Shown in pieces: positions 51,439 to 59,301 of a stretch of DNA of 64,000 nucleotides (its first letter is position 1; each line of letters starts with the position of its first letter). Origin of the DNA: an uncultured Collinsella sp. (GTDB lineage Bacteria > Actinomycetota > Coriobacteriia > Coriobacteriales > Coriobacteriaceae); assembly GCA_958421275.1 (NCBI GenBank), contig CATZLI010000001.1, forward strand, positions 1 to 64,000, given 5' to 3'. The translations under genes were made by a program, and so were the position numbers. The notes beneath the pieces are model-generated. The model did not search any database. It was not told the DNA's origin and saw only the letters and a program-made list of their open reading frames with translations.

Positions 51439-52231
51439 AGCTTAGCAGCATGCGGTCGTTGGCGAGCTCGCCACCCGAGACCTCCTCGAATTTCTGCAGC
51501 AGGTCGGCTACGGTGAGCGACTTCTTCTCATCGCCCGCCACGTCGTAGATCACATGGCCCTCGTGCATCATGATCAGACGGTTGCCCAGACGGATGGCGT
51601 CGTTCATGTTATGCGTGACCATGAGCGTGGTCAGGTGGTTCTCGTCGACGATCTCCTCGGTCAGGTTGAGCACCTTAGAGGCCGTCTTGGGGTCGAGGGC
51701 CGCAGTGTGCTCGTCGAGCAGCAGCAGGCGCGGCCTGGTGAGAGTGGCCATTAGCAGGGTGAGTGCCTGGCGCTGGCCACCCGAGAGCAGGCCGACCTTG
51801 GCGTTGAGACGCGTGTCCAGACCAAGGTCCAGGCGCTTGAGCAGCTCAACGTACTCATCTTTCTCGGCCTTGGTGACGCCCCACGAAAGGCCGCGACGCT
51901 GGCCGCGACGCTTGGCGAGGGCCAAGTTCTCGGCAATCTGCATGTCGGCAGCGGTACCGCGCATGGGGTCCTGAAACACGCGGCCCAGGTACTTGGCGCG
52001 CTGCGACTCGCTCAGGCGCGAGATGTCGGTGCCGTCGAGCTCGATAACGCCCGAATCGAGCGGGTACACGCCGGCGATCATGTTGAGCAGCGTGGACTTG
52101 CCGGCGCCGTTGCCGCCGATCACGGTTACAAAGTCGCCGTCATTCAGGGTGAGGTCGACGCCGGTGAGCGCGCGCTTCTCGGTGACGGTGCCCTTGTTAA
52201 AGGTCTTCTTGACATGCGAGAGCTTAAGCAT
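51437..52231 (-). CDS. ABC transporter ATPase of the TrpXYZ type
   Basis: This 264-residue ATPase has Walker A GGNGAGKSTLLNM near residue 38, signature LLSGGQRQALTLL near residue 146, and Walker B LLLLDEHTAALDP near residue 166. The ABC of this family pairs with a Leu/Ile/Val-type permease. Its start overlaps the permease stop by eight bases. It is the last gene of the minus-strand set substrate-binding protein, permease, ATPase. Confidence 0.93.
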   Translation of the reverse strand: MLKLSHVKKTFNKGTVTEKRALTGVDLTLNDGDFVTVIGGNGAGKSTLLNMIAGVYPLDSGVIELDGTDISRLSESQRAKYLGRVFQDPMRGTAADMQIAENLALAKRRGQRRGLSWGVTKAEKDEYVELLKRLDLGLDTRLNAKVGLLSGGQRQALTLLMATLTRPRLLLLDEHTAALDPKTASKVLNLTEEIVDENHLTTLMVTHNMNDAIRLGNRLIMMHEGHVIYDVAGDEKKSLTVADLLQKFEEVSGGELANDRMLLS

Positions 52232-53147
52232 CTGCCTCATCTCCCTTCGTGTAGGAGCTGCGGAGCTTATAGCGCTCCCAAACCACGGGCACGCACAGGG
52301 CCACAGCGACAATTACGGCGGAGAGCAGCTTCATGTCGTTGGCGTCCATGCCCAACTGCAGCACGATGGCGCGGATAAGGAAGTACACCACGGAGCCAAA
52401 GACGGCGGAGGCAAGACGGACGCTAAACTGCGTGAGGCCGCCGGGCAGCAGACGGCCGAGCACCTCACCGATAACAATGGCGGCAAGACCGATAACGATG
52501 GCACCGGTGCCCATACCAATGTCGGCATACTTTTGGCTCTGGCAGATGAGCGCGCCCGAAAGGCCGATGAGGGCGTTGGAGAGCACGAGGGCGATCATCT
52601 TGGTGGAGTTGGTGTTGACGCCCAGAGCGCGGATCATGTACTCGTTGTTGCCGGTGGCGCGCAGCGCCGAGCCGATCTCGGTGCCAAAGAACCAATACAG
52701 GATGGCAACGATAGCCACGGCGAGCAGGATGCCCAAGATGATGGCAACGGTGGACTGCGGCAGACCGGTCATATTGCTGACGGCCGAGAACACGGTGCCC
52801 TTGGCAAGAATGGGCGTATTGGACTTGCCCATGATACGCAGGTTAATGGACCACAGGCTGATCTGGGTGAGGATTCCGGCGAGGATCGCGGGAATCTCAA
52901 AGACGGTGGTCAAAATGCCCGTGACGGCACCCGCGATGGCGCCGGCGCACATACCGGCCAGCACGGCGAGCAGCGGGTCGACGTTGTTATTGACGATGAG
53001 CACAGCGCAGACGCAGCCGCCGAGGGCAAAGCTGCCGTCGCAGGTCATATCGGGAATGTCGAGCAGGCGGAACGTGATAAACACGCCAAGCACCATAATG
53101 CCCCAGAGGACGCCCTGCGAAACGGCGCCCTGCAATGCAATGAGCAT
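52224..53147 (-). CDS. ABC transporter permease of the TrpXYZ type
   Basis: This 307-residue membrane protein has about eight helices and the family block IPDMTCDGSFALGGCVCA near residue 31. It belongs to the COG4120-like permeases, related to branched-chain amino-acid permeases. A 203-base gap separates it from the binding protein gene; AGGAGG precedes its start. A shared transcript is likely but the gap may hold an attenuator. Confidence 0.92.
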   Translation of the reverse strand: MLIALQGAVSQGVLWGIMVLGVFITFRLLDIPDMTCDGSFALGGCVCAVLIVNNNVDPLLAVLAGMCAGAIAGAVTGILTTVFEIPAILAGILTQISLWSINLRIMGKSNTPILAKGTVFSAVSNMTGLPQSTVAIILGILLAVAIVAILYWFFGTEIGSALRATGNNEYMIRALGVNTNSTKMIALVLSNALIGLSGALICQSQKYADIGMGTGAIVIGLAAIVIGEVLGRLLPGGLTQFSVRLASAVFGSVVYFLIRAIVLQLGMDANDMKLLSAVIVAVALCVPVVWERYKLRSSYTKGDEADA

Positions 53148-53350
53148 GCTTCATACCTCCTAGGATAGGGTGGACACGTGAGTCACCATGATAGCGGTAA
53201 CAATGCATAAAAGAGCTGCGGCCGGATGTTTTGACTCATCCGAAACAAGCAGGGCGAACGCCGGTCTACAGCGCCCGCCCCTGTGGCTCAGATATTGAAT
53301 AACGCGGCTAAAGCGCGAGCACGGGCTCTAGACGCATGCCGCGTATGGCA

Positions 53351-54331
53351 TTACGCGTCCAGAGCGGAAAGGTCGATGCCCAGGGCCTCGGCCATTTCGT
53401 CGTTCTTGACGACGACCAGGTCCTTGCTCGAGAGGTGCTTGATCGGCATGTCTTCGGGCTTGGCCTCGCCCTTCAGGATCTTAACGGCCATCTCGCCCGC
53501 GGCGTAGCCCAGGTCCTCGTAATTGATGGAGAGGGTGAACAGGCCGCCGGCCATGCACATACCCTCCTCGCCAGTCACGAAGGGAAGCTTGTTTTCCTTG
53601 CAGATCTGGCCGACCTGCGAGGCACCCGCGGCGATGGTGTTGTCGGTGGGGGAGTACAGCGCGTCGACCTTGCCCACGGCAGACTCGACGACGGACTGAA
53701 TCTCGTTGGAGCTCGAGACGGTGAAGTCAGTGTACTCGAGGCCCAGCTTGTCGAGCTCCTTCTTGGCGGCCTTGATCTGGACGTCGGAGTTGGACTCGGC
53801 GGTGCAGTAGAGCAGGCCGACCTTTTTAACGTCGGGCAGGACCTTCTGCATCATCTCGAGCTGCTCGGCGACCGGGGTGAGGTCGGAAGCGCCCGTGACG
53901 TTGGTGCCGGGCTTGTCGTTGTCCTGGACCAGGCCGGAGGCGGCGTAGTCGGTGATGGCGCAGCCCACGATGGGGATATCGGCCGTGGCGCCGGCGGCAG
54001 CCTGCGCGGCGGGCGTTGCGATGGCATAAATCAGGTTGACGTTGTCGCCCACAAACTTGTCGGCAATGGACTTACACGTGGACTGGTCGTTCTGGGCGTT
54101 CTTCTGGTCGATCTTGACCTTAAGGCCGCTCTCCTTGATGGCCTTGACAAAGCCGTCGTTGGCGGCATCGAGTGCGGAGTGCTCGGTGAGCTGCAGAACG
54201 CCGATGGTGTAGTCGGAACCGGCGGCAGCAGAGCCGGAACCAGAGTTGCCGCCGCATCCGGCGAGCGGGGCGAGCGCGAGCAGGCCGGCGGAGACCAGAA
54301 GGCTCCTGCGGCTGATGGTGATGTCCTTCAT
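53351..54331 (-). CDS. ABC transporter substrate-binding lipoprotein (TrpX-like)
   Basis: This 326-residue protein begins with a twin-arginine-like stretch ISRRSLLVSAGLLALAPLAG and a lipobox ending in Cys (LAGC), so it is a lipoprotein. The mature part is a two-lobed COG2984-type binding protein (TIGVLQLTEHSALDAANDGF, VGLLYCTAESNSDVQIKAAK). The family transports tryptophan or other small organic molecules; the ligand is not readable from sequence. ATG 54331 has GGGGGTAATGAT before it. It heads the three-gene ABC set. Confidence 0.93.
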   Translation of the reverse strand: MKDITISRRSLLVSAGLLALAPLAGCGGNSGSGSAAAGSDYTIGVLQLTEHSALDAANDGFVKAIKESGLKVKIDQKNAQNDQSTCKSIADKFVGDNVNLIYAIATPAAQAAAGATADIPIVGCAITDYAASGLVQDNDKPGTNVTGASDLTPVAEQLEMMQKVLPDVKKVGLLYCTAESNSDVQIKAAKKELDKLGLEYTDFTVSSSNEIQSVVESAVGKVDALYSPTDNTIAAGASQVGQICKENKLPFVTGEEGMCMAGGLFTLSINYEDLGYAAGEMAVKILKGEAKPEDMPIKHLSSKDLVVVKNDEMAEALGIDLSALDA

Positions 54332-54491
54332 ATCATTACCCCCAGTATAAAAATGGCTGGAAACACTGCACTGGGACAAAGTGCAAGTGGAACTATAGTA
54401 GCGCTGATGTCCATTTTTACAACAGCCTGGCGGGTTTTTTAATACAGAATCGGATGGGCGGTACGGGTAGTCGAATGGGCGGCGGAGGGTC

Positions 54492-55277
54492 TTATGCGGC
54501 GGAGGAGGCGTCGTCCTCGTCCAAGGCGGCGAAGAGCTTCTTGCCGTCGAGCAGGCGCGTGCTGACGTTTCTCATTCGGCCAATCTCTACAGTACGCAAC
54601 GTGTCATCGGCGCCTCGGGCGTCGTAGACCGTTCCCAGCAGATACGAGATGCCATCGCGCTGTCTGATGGCAAAGGGACGGAGTGTCATCCGTGCTGCTT
54701 CGGTTTCGCCACGTGTCGTGACGCTCGAAATATCAAAACTCACCGTGGTTCCGTGGTCGATGGCCTGCTCGACGAGCTCGCACGTGTCGATGCGCTTGAT
54801 GGGCGTGCGTGTTGCCTTGGTAGCCTTGCTGCCTGCGCTTGGAGCGGGTTCGGGTGTATCGAGGTAGCCGCGAACGTCGGCGCTCGCCATGGCAACTAAG
54901 TGCTGCGCCATGCTCTTGCGGATAGCGATAGGCGTGGAGCGGTTGCGCATGACCATACCGTGGAGCCGGATGATCTCTTCATCGGTGAGCGGGCGGGTAA
55001 GAAGTTTGTAGCCCACGCCGCGTTTGTACTCAATTTCGTATCCGGCATGGCGAAGCGCGGAGATGGCGGTGTAGATGCTGCGCCGCGCCGCCGAGATGGG
55101 CATGCGGGCGGGGTCGTCGGGATGGGCGAGGCGCCGGATCAACTCATCGGAAAGCATGGCCTTGTCCTCGCCGGTGTTTTCGCTTAATAGTTGCAGGATG
55201 CGAACGGCGCGATAGGCTGCCATCGAGGCGGCGCCTCTAGTCGTGGTGTCGTAGGTTTCAACAGCGGCTTCGGTCAT
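54492..55277 (-). CDS. WYL-domain transcriptional regulator
   Basis: This 261-residue protein has an N-terminal winged helix-turn-helix (RAVRILQLLSENTGEDKAML, ...RRSIYTAISALRHAGYEIEY) and a C-terminal WYL-type sensor domain (RMTLRPFAIRQRDGISYLLG). WYL regulators respond to small ligands or nucleic acids. Its target is unknown. ATG 55277 has AAAGGA. It is close to but transcribed in the same direction as the ABC set. Confidence 0.85.
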   Translation of the reverse strand: MTEAAVETYDTTTRGAASMAAYRAVRILQLLSENTGEDKAMLSDELIRRLAHPDDPARMPISAARRSIYTAISALRHAGYEIEYKRGVGYKLLTRPLTDEEIIRLHGMVMRNRSTPIAIRKSMAQHLVAMASADVRGYLDTPEPAPSAGSKATKATRTPIKRIDTCELVEQAIDHGTTVSFDISSVTTRGETEAARMTLRPFAIRQRDGISYLLGTVYDARGADDTLRTVEIGRMRNVSTRLLDGKKLFAALDEDDASSAA

Positions 55278-55452
55278 GGTGCCCACGTCCTTTCCGTTTT
55301 GGGTGGCGACGGTATGGAGCCTAGGACGTGGGGCTTTCCCAGGGGCGCAGGGCGCTCTGGGCGGTCGGTAGTCGTCGGCAAACGGCGGGTCGAGTTTTCA
55401 ACAGCCCTGCTCAACTGACCAAAAACTTGCCAAAAGCTTGACGGATGCTGTT

Positions 55453-55491
55453 GAAAAAAAGCGTCTCTCGACCGATGTCGAGAGGCGCTTG
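55453..55491 (-). terminator. Terminator of asnS
   Basis: On the minus strand AAGCGCCTCTCGA and TCGAGAGACGCTT pair around CATCGG and run into TTTTTTT. Confidence 0.9.
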
Positions 55492-55536
55492 TGCGATGAG
55501 CGTTGGCGTGTGGCGACGCGAGCTAGCGTCCGACGA

Positions 55537-56940
55537 TTAGAAGTCGGCGTTGCCCACGGTGCGTGGGTGCGGCAGGACGTCGCGGATGTTGCCCACGCCG
55601 GTCAGATACATGACCAAGCGCTCGAAGCCCAGACCGTAGCCGGCGTGCTTGCAGGAACCGTAGCGGCGCAGGTCAAGGTAGTACTTGTACTGCTCGGGAT
55701 TCATGCCCAGGTCCTTGATGCGGGCCTCGAGCAGATCCAGGCGCTCCTCGCGCTGGGAGCCGCCGATAATCTCGCCGATACCGGGCACCAGGCAGTCGGC
55801 GGCGGCGACGGTCTTGCCGTCCTCGTTCATGCGCATGTAGAACGCCTTGATCTCGGCCGGGTAGTCGGTCACAAAAGTCGGTCGCTTAAAGTGCTCTTCG
55901 GTCAGGAAGCGCTCGTGCTCGGTCTGCAGGTCGATGCCCCAGCTGACGGGGTAATCAAACTGGTGGCCAGCAGCGACTGCCTGCTCCAGGATTTCGACGG
56001 CCTCGGTATAGGTGACGCGGGCGAAGTCGGAGTTGGCGACATGGTCCAGGCGCTCGAGCAGACCCTTGTCCACAAACTTGTTGAGCATATTGAGCTCGTC
56101 GGGGCAGGTTGCCATGACGTCCTTAAGGACATACTTGAGCATGGCCTCGGCGTTATCCATGTAGTCGTTAAGATCGGCAAAGGCCATCTCGGGCTCGATC
56201 ATCCAAAACTCGGCGGCGTGGCGCGTGGTGTTGGAGTTCTCGGCGCGGAAGGTGGGGCCAAAGGTGTACACGTCGCCAAAGGCCATGGCAAAGTTCTCGG
56301 CATTGAGCTGGCCGGACACGGTGAGGCTTGCATGCTTGCCAAAGAAGTCCTGGCTCCAGTCGACCTCGCCGGACTCGGTGAGGGGCGGATTTTTGGGGTC
56401 GAGCGTGGTCACGCGGAACATCTCGCCGGCGCCCTCGCAGTCACTCGTGGTGATGATGGGGGTGTTGACGTAGACAAAGCCCTGCTCCTGGAAGAAGCGG
56501 TGGATGGCGGCAGCCGCGACAGAGCGGATGCGGAACACGGCGCGGAACAGGTTGGTGCGCGGGCGCAGGTGCTGCTGGGTGCGCAGGAACTCGACGGTTG
56601 CGCGCTTCTTCTGCAGCGGGTAATCCGGGGCGCTCGTGCCCTCGACCTCGATGGAGGTGGCAGAAAGCTCGAAAGGCTGGGGCGCATCGGGGGTCAGCTT
56701 GACGGTGCCGGTGCAAATGAGTGCGGCCGAGACGTTTTGATGGGCGATCTCGTCGTAGTTGTCGAGTGCCTCGCGGTTCATGACGACCTGCAGGTCGCGG
56801 AAGCAGCTGCCGTCGTTGAGCGTAACAAAGCCAAAGTTCTTCATGTCGCGGACGGACTTGACCCAGCCGGCGACGGTGACGGTCTGGCCGCCGAGCGACT
56901 CGGCATCGGCATAGAGCTGCGCGATTTTGGTGCGGTTCAC
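55537..56940 (-). CDS. asnS: Asparaginyl-tRNA synthetase
   Basis: This 467-residue class II synthetase has the OB anticodon domain (VTVAGWVKSVRDMKNFGFV), motif 2 region GPTFRAENSNTTRHAAEFWM near residue 229, and motif 3 GYGLGFERLVMYLTG near residue 440. The GTG at 56940 has GGGAGG four bases before it; upstream in-frame ATG codons have no better site. asnB also lies in this window, so both direct charging and asparagine synthesis occur. Confidence 0.96.
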   Translation of the reverse strand: MNRTKIAQLYADAESLGGQTVTVAGWVKSVRDMKNFGFVTLNDGSCFRDLQVVMNREALDNYDEIAHQNVSAALICTGTVKLTPDAPQPFELSATSIEVEGTSAPDYPLQKKRATVEFLRTQQHLRPRTNLFRAVFRIRSVAAAAIHRFFQEQGFVYVNTPIITTSDCEGAGEMFRVTTLDPKNPPLTESGEVDWSQDFFGKHASLTVSGQLNAENFAMAFGDVYTFGPTFRAENSNTTRHAAEFWMIEPEMAFADLNDYMDNAEAMLKYVLKDVMATCPDELNMLNKFVDKGLLERLDHVANSDFARVTYTEAVEILEQAVAAGHQFDYPVSWGIDLQTEHERFLTEEHFKRPTFVTDYPAEIKAFYMRMNEDGKTVAAADCLVPGIGEIIGGSQREERLDLLEARIKDLGMNPEQYKYYLDLRRYGSCKHAGYGLGFERLVMYLTGVGNIRDVLPHPRTVGNADF

Positions 56941-57049
56941 GTATCCTCCCATAACGGTTGAATGATAGTTATCCATACAGTTCGATATTCTAGCAGCTCG
57001 GCTCATTTGAGCTATACAGATAAAGCATTGGCGGGATGGTTTTTCAAAC

Positions 57050-57087
57050 GAAAAGCGCCCGCGGCCAAATGGTCGCGGGCGCTTGAC
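57050..57087 (-). terminator. Terminator of the EIIA gene
   Basis: On the minus strand GCGCCCGCGACC and GGCCGCGGGCGC pair around ATTT and run into TTTTCG. Confidence 0.85.
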
Positions 57088-57121
57088 GAGGTGCCTTTTG
57101 GCTGTGTGGCGTGGGGCCTGG

Positions 57122-57685
57122 CTACTTGGTCTTGGCAACCAGCAGCGGGTCGCCAAGCTTGACGAGCGGGTTGCCGCCGATAAGCGTTCCAGACTCGCCG
57201 ACATGGTCGATGCTCTTAAGACGATCGAGCTCGGAGACGATGACGGTCACGATGTCCTCGTGACCAGCGGCCTTAATGGCCTCGCGGTCGAAGCTGATGA
57301 GCGGCTGGCCTGCCTTGACCACATCGCCCATCTCGACAAAGCGGGCAAAACCCTTGCCGTTCATTTCCACGGTGCCCAGGCCAACATGGATGAACACGCG
57401 CAGGCCGTCCTCGGTGATCATGCCGATGGAGTGGTTGGTGACAGTGGTGGCACCGATGCGGCCGTTGGCGGGCGCATAGATGGTGCCGGTAATGGGCTCG
57501 ATGCCATAGCCCTGGCCAAGCATGCCCGAGGCGATCGTCTCGTCGGGAACCTCGTTCAGGTTGACGAGCACGCCGTTGACGGGGGCATAGATGACGCCTT
57601 CGCGGGTAGCGAAGCTTGCTGCGGGCGGAACGGACGCCTCGCCGGTCGAGGTGAAGGTGGACTTAAGCGAATCGAGCAGACCCAT
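57122..57685 (-). CDS. crr: PTS glucose-type EIIA protein
   Basis: This 187-residue cytoplasmic phosphocarrier has the EIIA-Glc fold. TREGVIYAPVNGVLVNLNEV is the barrel start, IGATTVTNHSIGMITEDGL near residue 97 has one His, and VFIHVGLGTVEMNGKGF near residue 117 has the phosphorylated His. It receives phosphate from HPr and may regulate uptake. ATG 57685 has GGAGG. No EIIBC is adjacent. A GAAACGTTTC palindrome lies at 57733-57742 upstream, a possible sugar-repressor operator. Confidence 0.92.
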   Translation of the reverse strand: MGLLDSLKSTFTSTGEASVPPAASFATREGVIYAPVNGVLVNLNEVPDETIASGMLGQGYGIEPITGTIYAPANGRIGATTVTNHSIGMITEDGLRVFIHVGLGTVEMNGKGFARFVEMGDVVKAGQPLISFDREAIKAAGHEDIVTVIVSELDRLKSIDHVGESGTLIGGNPLVKLGDPLLVAKTK

Positions 57686-57732
57686 AGTTGCCTCCAACTT
57701 AAATAGGCGCATATCGCGCGTTTGGTTTGCCG

Positions 57733-57742
57733 GAAACGTTTC
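57733..57742 (-). promoter_or_regulatory. GAAACGTTTC palindrome upstream of the EIIA gene
   Basis: This 10-base perfect palindrome, about 50 bases upstream of the EIIA start, resembles LacI/CcpA-type operator cores. It is short, and function is uncertain. Confidence 0.35.
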
Positions 57743-57928
57743 ACATGTGTTTCGCGGCTTGGTCAACGCCCCTATTCTACGCTGCTCAACGATACCTCTG
57801 AACTGGGATTATGTGATATATCAGTTGAAGGGAAACTTATTGCCGGAGTGTTTCTGCGCCACGGGTTCAAGTGGGGTACGCTTGAAGGCGAAAAACAAGG
57901 GCGCATAATTTGCGCGAAGGGAGCACAT

Positions 57929-58828
57929 ATGATTGTCGAGAACCATGCGCTGTGGGGCGAGGAGCCGACCGAGGAATATCCGGCGACATTTACGTATTTG
58001 GGTGCCGAGCCGTTGCCCGATAAACCGAATGGCCGCCGCCCCGCGGTGATTGTCTGTGGCGGAGGTGCGTTTACGCATATCGCTCCGCATGAGCAGGATC
58101 CTGTGGCGTTTGCGTTTTTGGATCACGGTTACCAGGCCTTTGTGCTCAACTATGTCACGAGTTCTACGGGTGACGTGAGCTTTCCGCACCCCCAGGCAGA
58201 TCTTGCCAAGATGGTCGCCACGGTGCGCGCCAACGCCGACGAGTGGCATGTCGATCCTAAGCGCGTGTGCGTCGTGGGATTCTCGGCGGGCGGCATGATC
58301 TGTGCCTCGCTGGCAACGCAGTGGAAGACCGGCCCCTTTGCGGCACTTGCCGGGGCGCGTCCGGACGACATTCGTCCCGATGCCGTGGTGCTGGGCTATC
58401 CATTGCTCGACTTTGCCTATGTGCGCGACATGCAGACGCGCGATCCGCGCATTGACTTGCGTGTGCCCAAGACGGGCGGCAAGACGGGGCGCGATTTGCT
58501 CAACGACTACCTGTCGATGGTGACGGGCGGCGAGGCAACTGACGAGCATCTGGCCGACATCTGCCCCACCACGCATGTTTCGCGTCAGATGCCACCGACC
58601 TTTGTGTGGGGCGTGTCCGACGACAAGACGGCGCCGATCGCGCAGGTCTACCCGTTTGCGCAGCGCATGGCCGAGGAGGGCGTTGCATGCGAGATGCACG
58701 TCTTCGACCAGGGTGGTCACGGCCTTTCGCTCGGCAACGCCAACACCGCGGTCGACAACGAGGACAAGCAGGTGGCGGTCCGTCCCTGGATCCGCCTAGC
58801 CTTCCGCTTCCTGGAGCGCCATCTGTAA
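57929..58828 (+). CDS. Alpha/beta hydrolase (xylan-esterase-like)
   Basis: This 299-residue protein has the alpha/beta hydrolase order: PAVIVCGGGAFTHIAPHEQD near residue 38 (oxyanion Gly run), VCVVGFSAGGMICASLA near residue 114 with the Ser nucleophile, WGVSDDKTAPI near residue 230 with the acid, and FDQGGHGLSLGN near residue 263 with the His. This is the BD-FAE/acetyl-xylan-esterase-like group. The substrate is unknown; an acetyl or feruloyl ester is possible. ATG 57929 has GAAGGGAG. Confidence 0.85.
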   Translation: MIVENHALWGEEPTEEYPATFTYLGAEPLPDKPNGRRPAVIVCGGGAFTHIAPHEQDPVAFAFLDHGYQAFVLNYVTSSTGDVSFPHPQADLAKMVATVRANADEWHVDPKRVCVVGFSAGGMICASLATQWKTGPFAALAGARPDDIRPDAVVLGYPLLDFAYVRDMQTRDPRIDLRVPKTGGKTGRDLLNDYLSMVTGGEATDEHLADICPTTHVSRQMPPTFVWGVSDDKTAPIAQVYPFAQRMAEEGVACEMHVFDQGGHGLSLGNANTAVDNEDKQVAVRPWIRLAFRFLERHL

Positions 58829-58857
58829 GAGTCCCGGCATCCAAGCCCTTCAATAAC

Positions 58858-58922
58858 TTGCGGTGAAATAGTTCCTATCTGGGGCATCAACCAGCCCATC
58901 CAGGAACTATTCCACCGCAACT
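58858..58922. repeat. TTGCGGTG-AATAG palindromic repeat, copy 2
   Basis: TTGCGGTGAAATAGTTCCT and AGGAACTATTCCACCGCAA pair over 19 bases around a 27-base spacer. The arms match copies at 24845 and 62995. Confidence 0.85.
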
Positions 58923-58974
58923 TCGTTTTTGATGCCCCGCCCGGAAACTGCGCCCCAGTTTTGCCTTTCAAGGT

Positions 58975-59150
58975 GGGACGCAGTTTCCCATAGGGCCTCG
59001 ACTGGGAAAGCGCGTCCCGTTTCGAGCGGGGATTCCGGGATGCATTTTCCGTAAGAGGCCTGTTTGGGAAACCATATCCCGGTTCGAGCTGGAATTCTGG
59101 GATGTAGTTTCCCCGAGAGGCCTCATCGGGAAACTATGGCCCTGAACTCT
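58975..59150. repeat. 62-bp tandem repeat before feoAB (about three copies)
   Basis: GGGACGCAGTTTCCC (58975), GGGATGCATTTTCCG (59037) and GGGATGTAGTTTCCC (59099) recur at exact 62-base steps, each followed by a GGCCT block, TGGGAAA and TCGAG. A partial unit precedes at about 58940. No gene is present. Confidence 0.75.
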
Positions 59151-59181
59151 CCTGCCTGTCCCCATTGCGCCAATTTGCTGA

Positions 59182-59211
59182 TTGAACATCGTTGCATGTT
59201 CGCGCTATCAT
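59182..59211 (+). promoter_or_regulatory. Promoter of feoAB
   Basis: TTGAAC (182-187) and TATCAT (206-211) are separated by 18 bases, about 90 bases before the feo start. Confidence 0.55.
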
Positions 59212-59223
59212 GCATGGTTAAAA

Positions 59224-59250
59224 TTGGTTAGCCATGGCAAACGGTTAGCC
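59224..59250 (+). promoter_or_regulatory. Candidate iron-repressor (DtxR/IdeR-like) operator of feoAB
   Basis: GGTTAGCC occurs twice (226-233 and 243-250), and the first is part of the imperfect palindrome TTGGTTAGCCATGGCAAAC. The half-site GGTTAGC matches the DtxR/IdeR core. It lies just downstream of the -10, where a repressor would block transcription. Confidence 0.5.
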
Positions 59251-59301
59251 TTGTTGAACATAAATACAACGCCCTGTGGGCGCCGGGGGAGGAACACGGA
59301 C

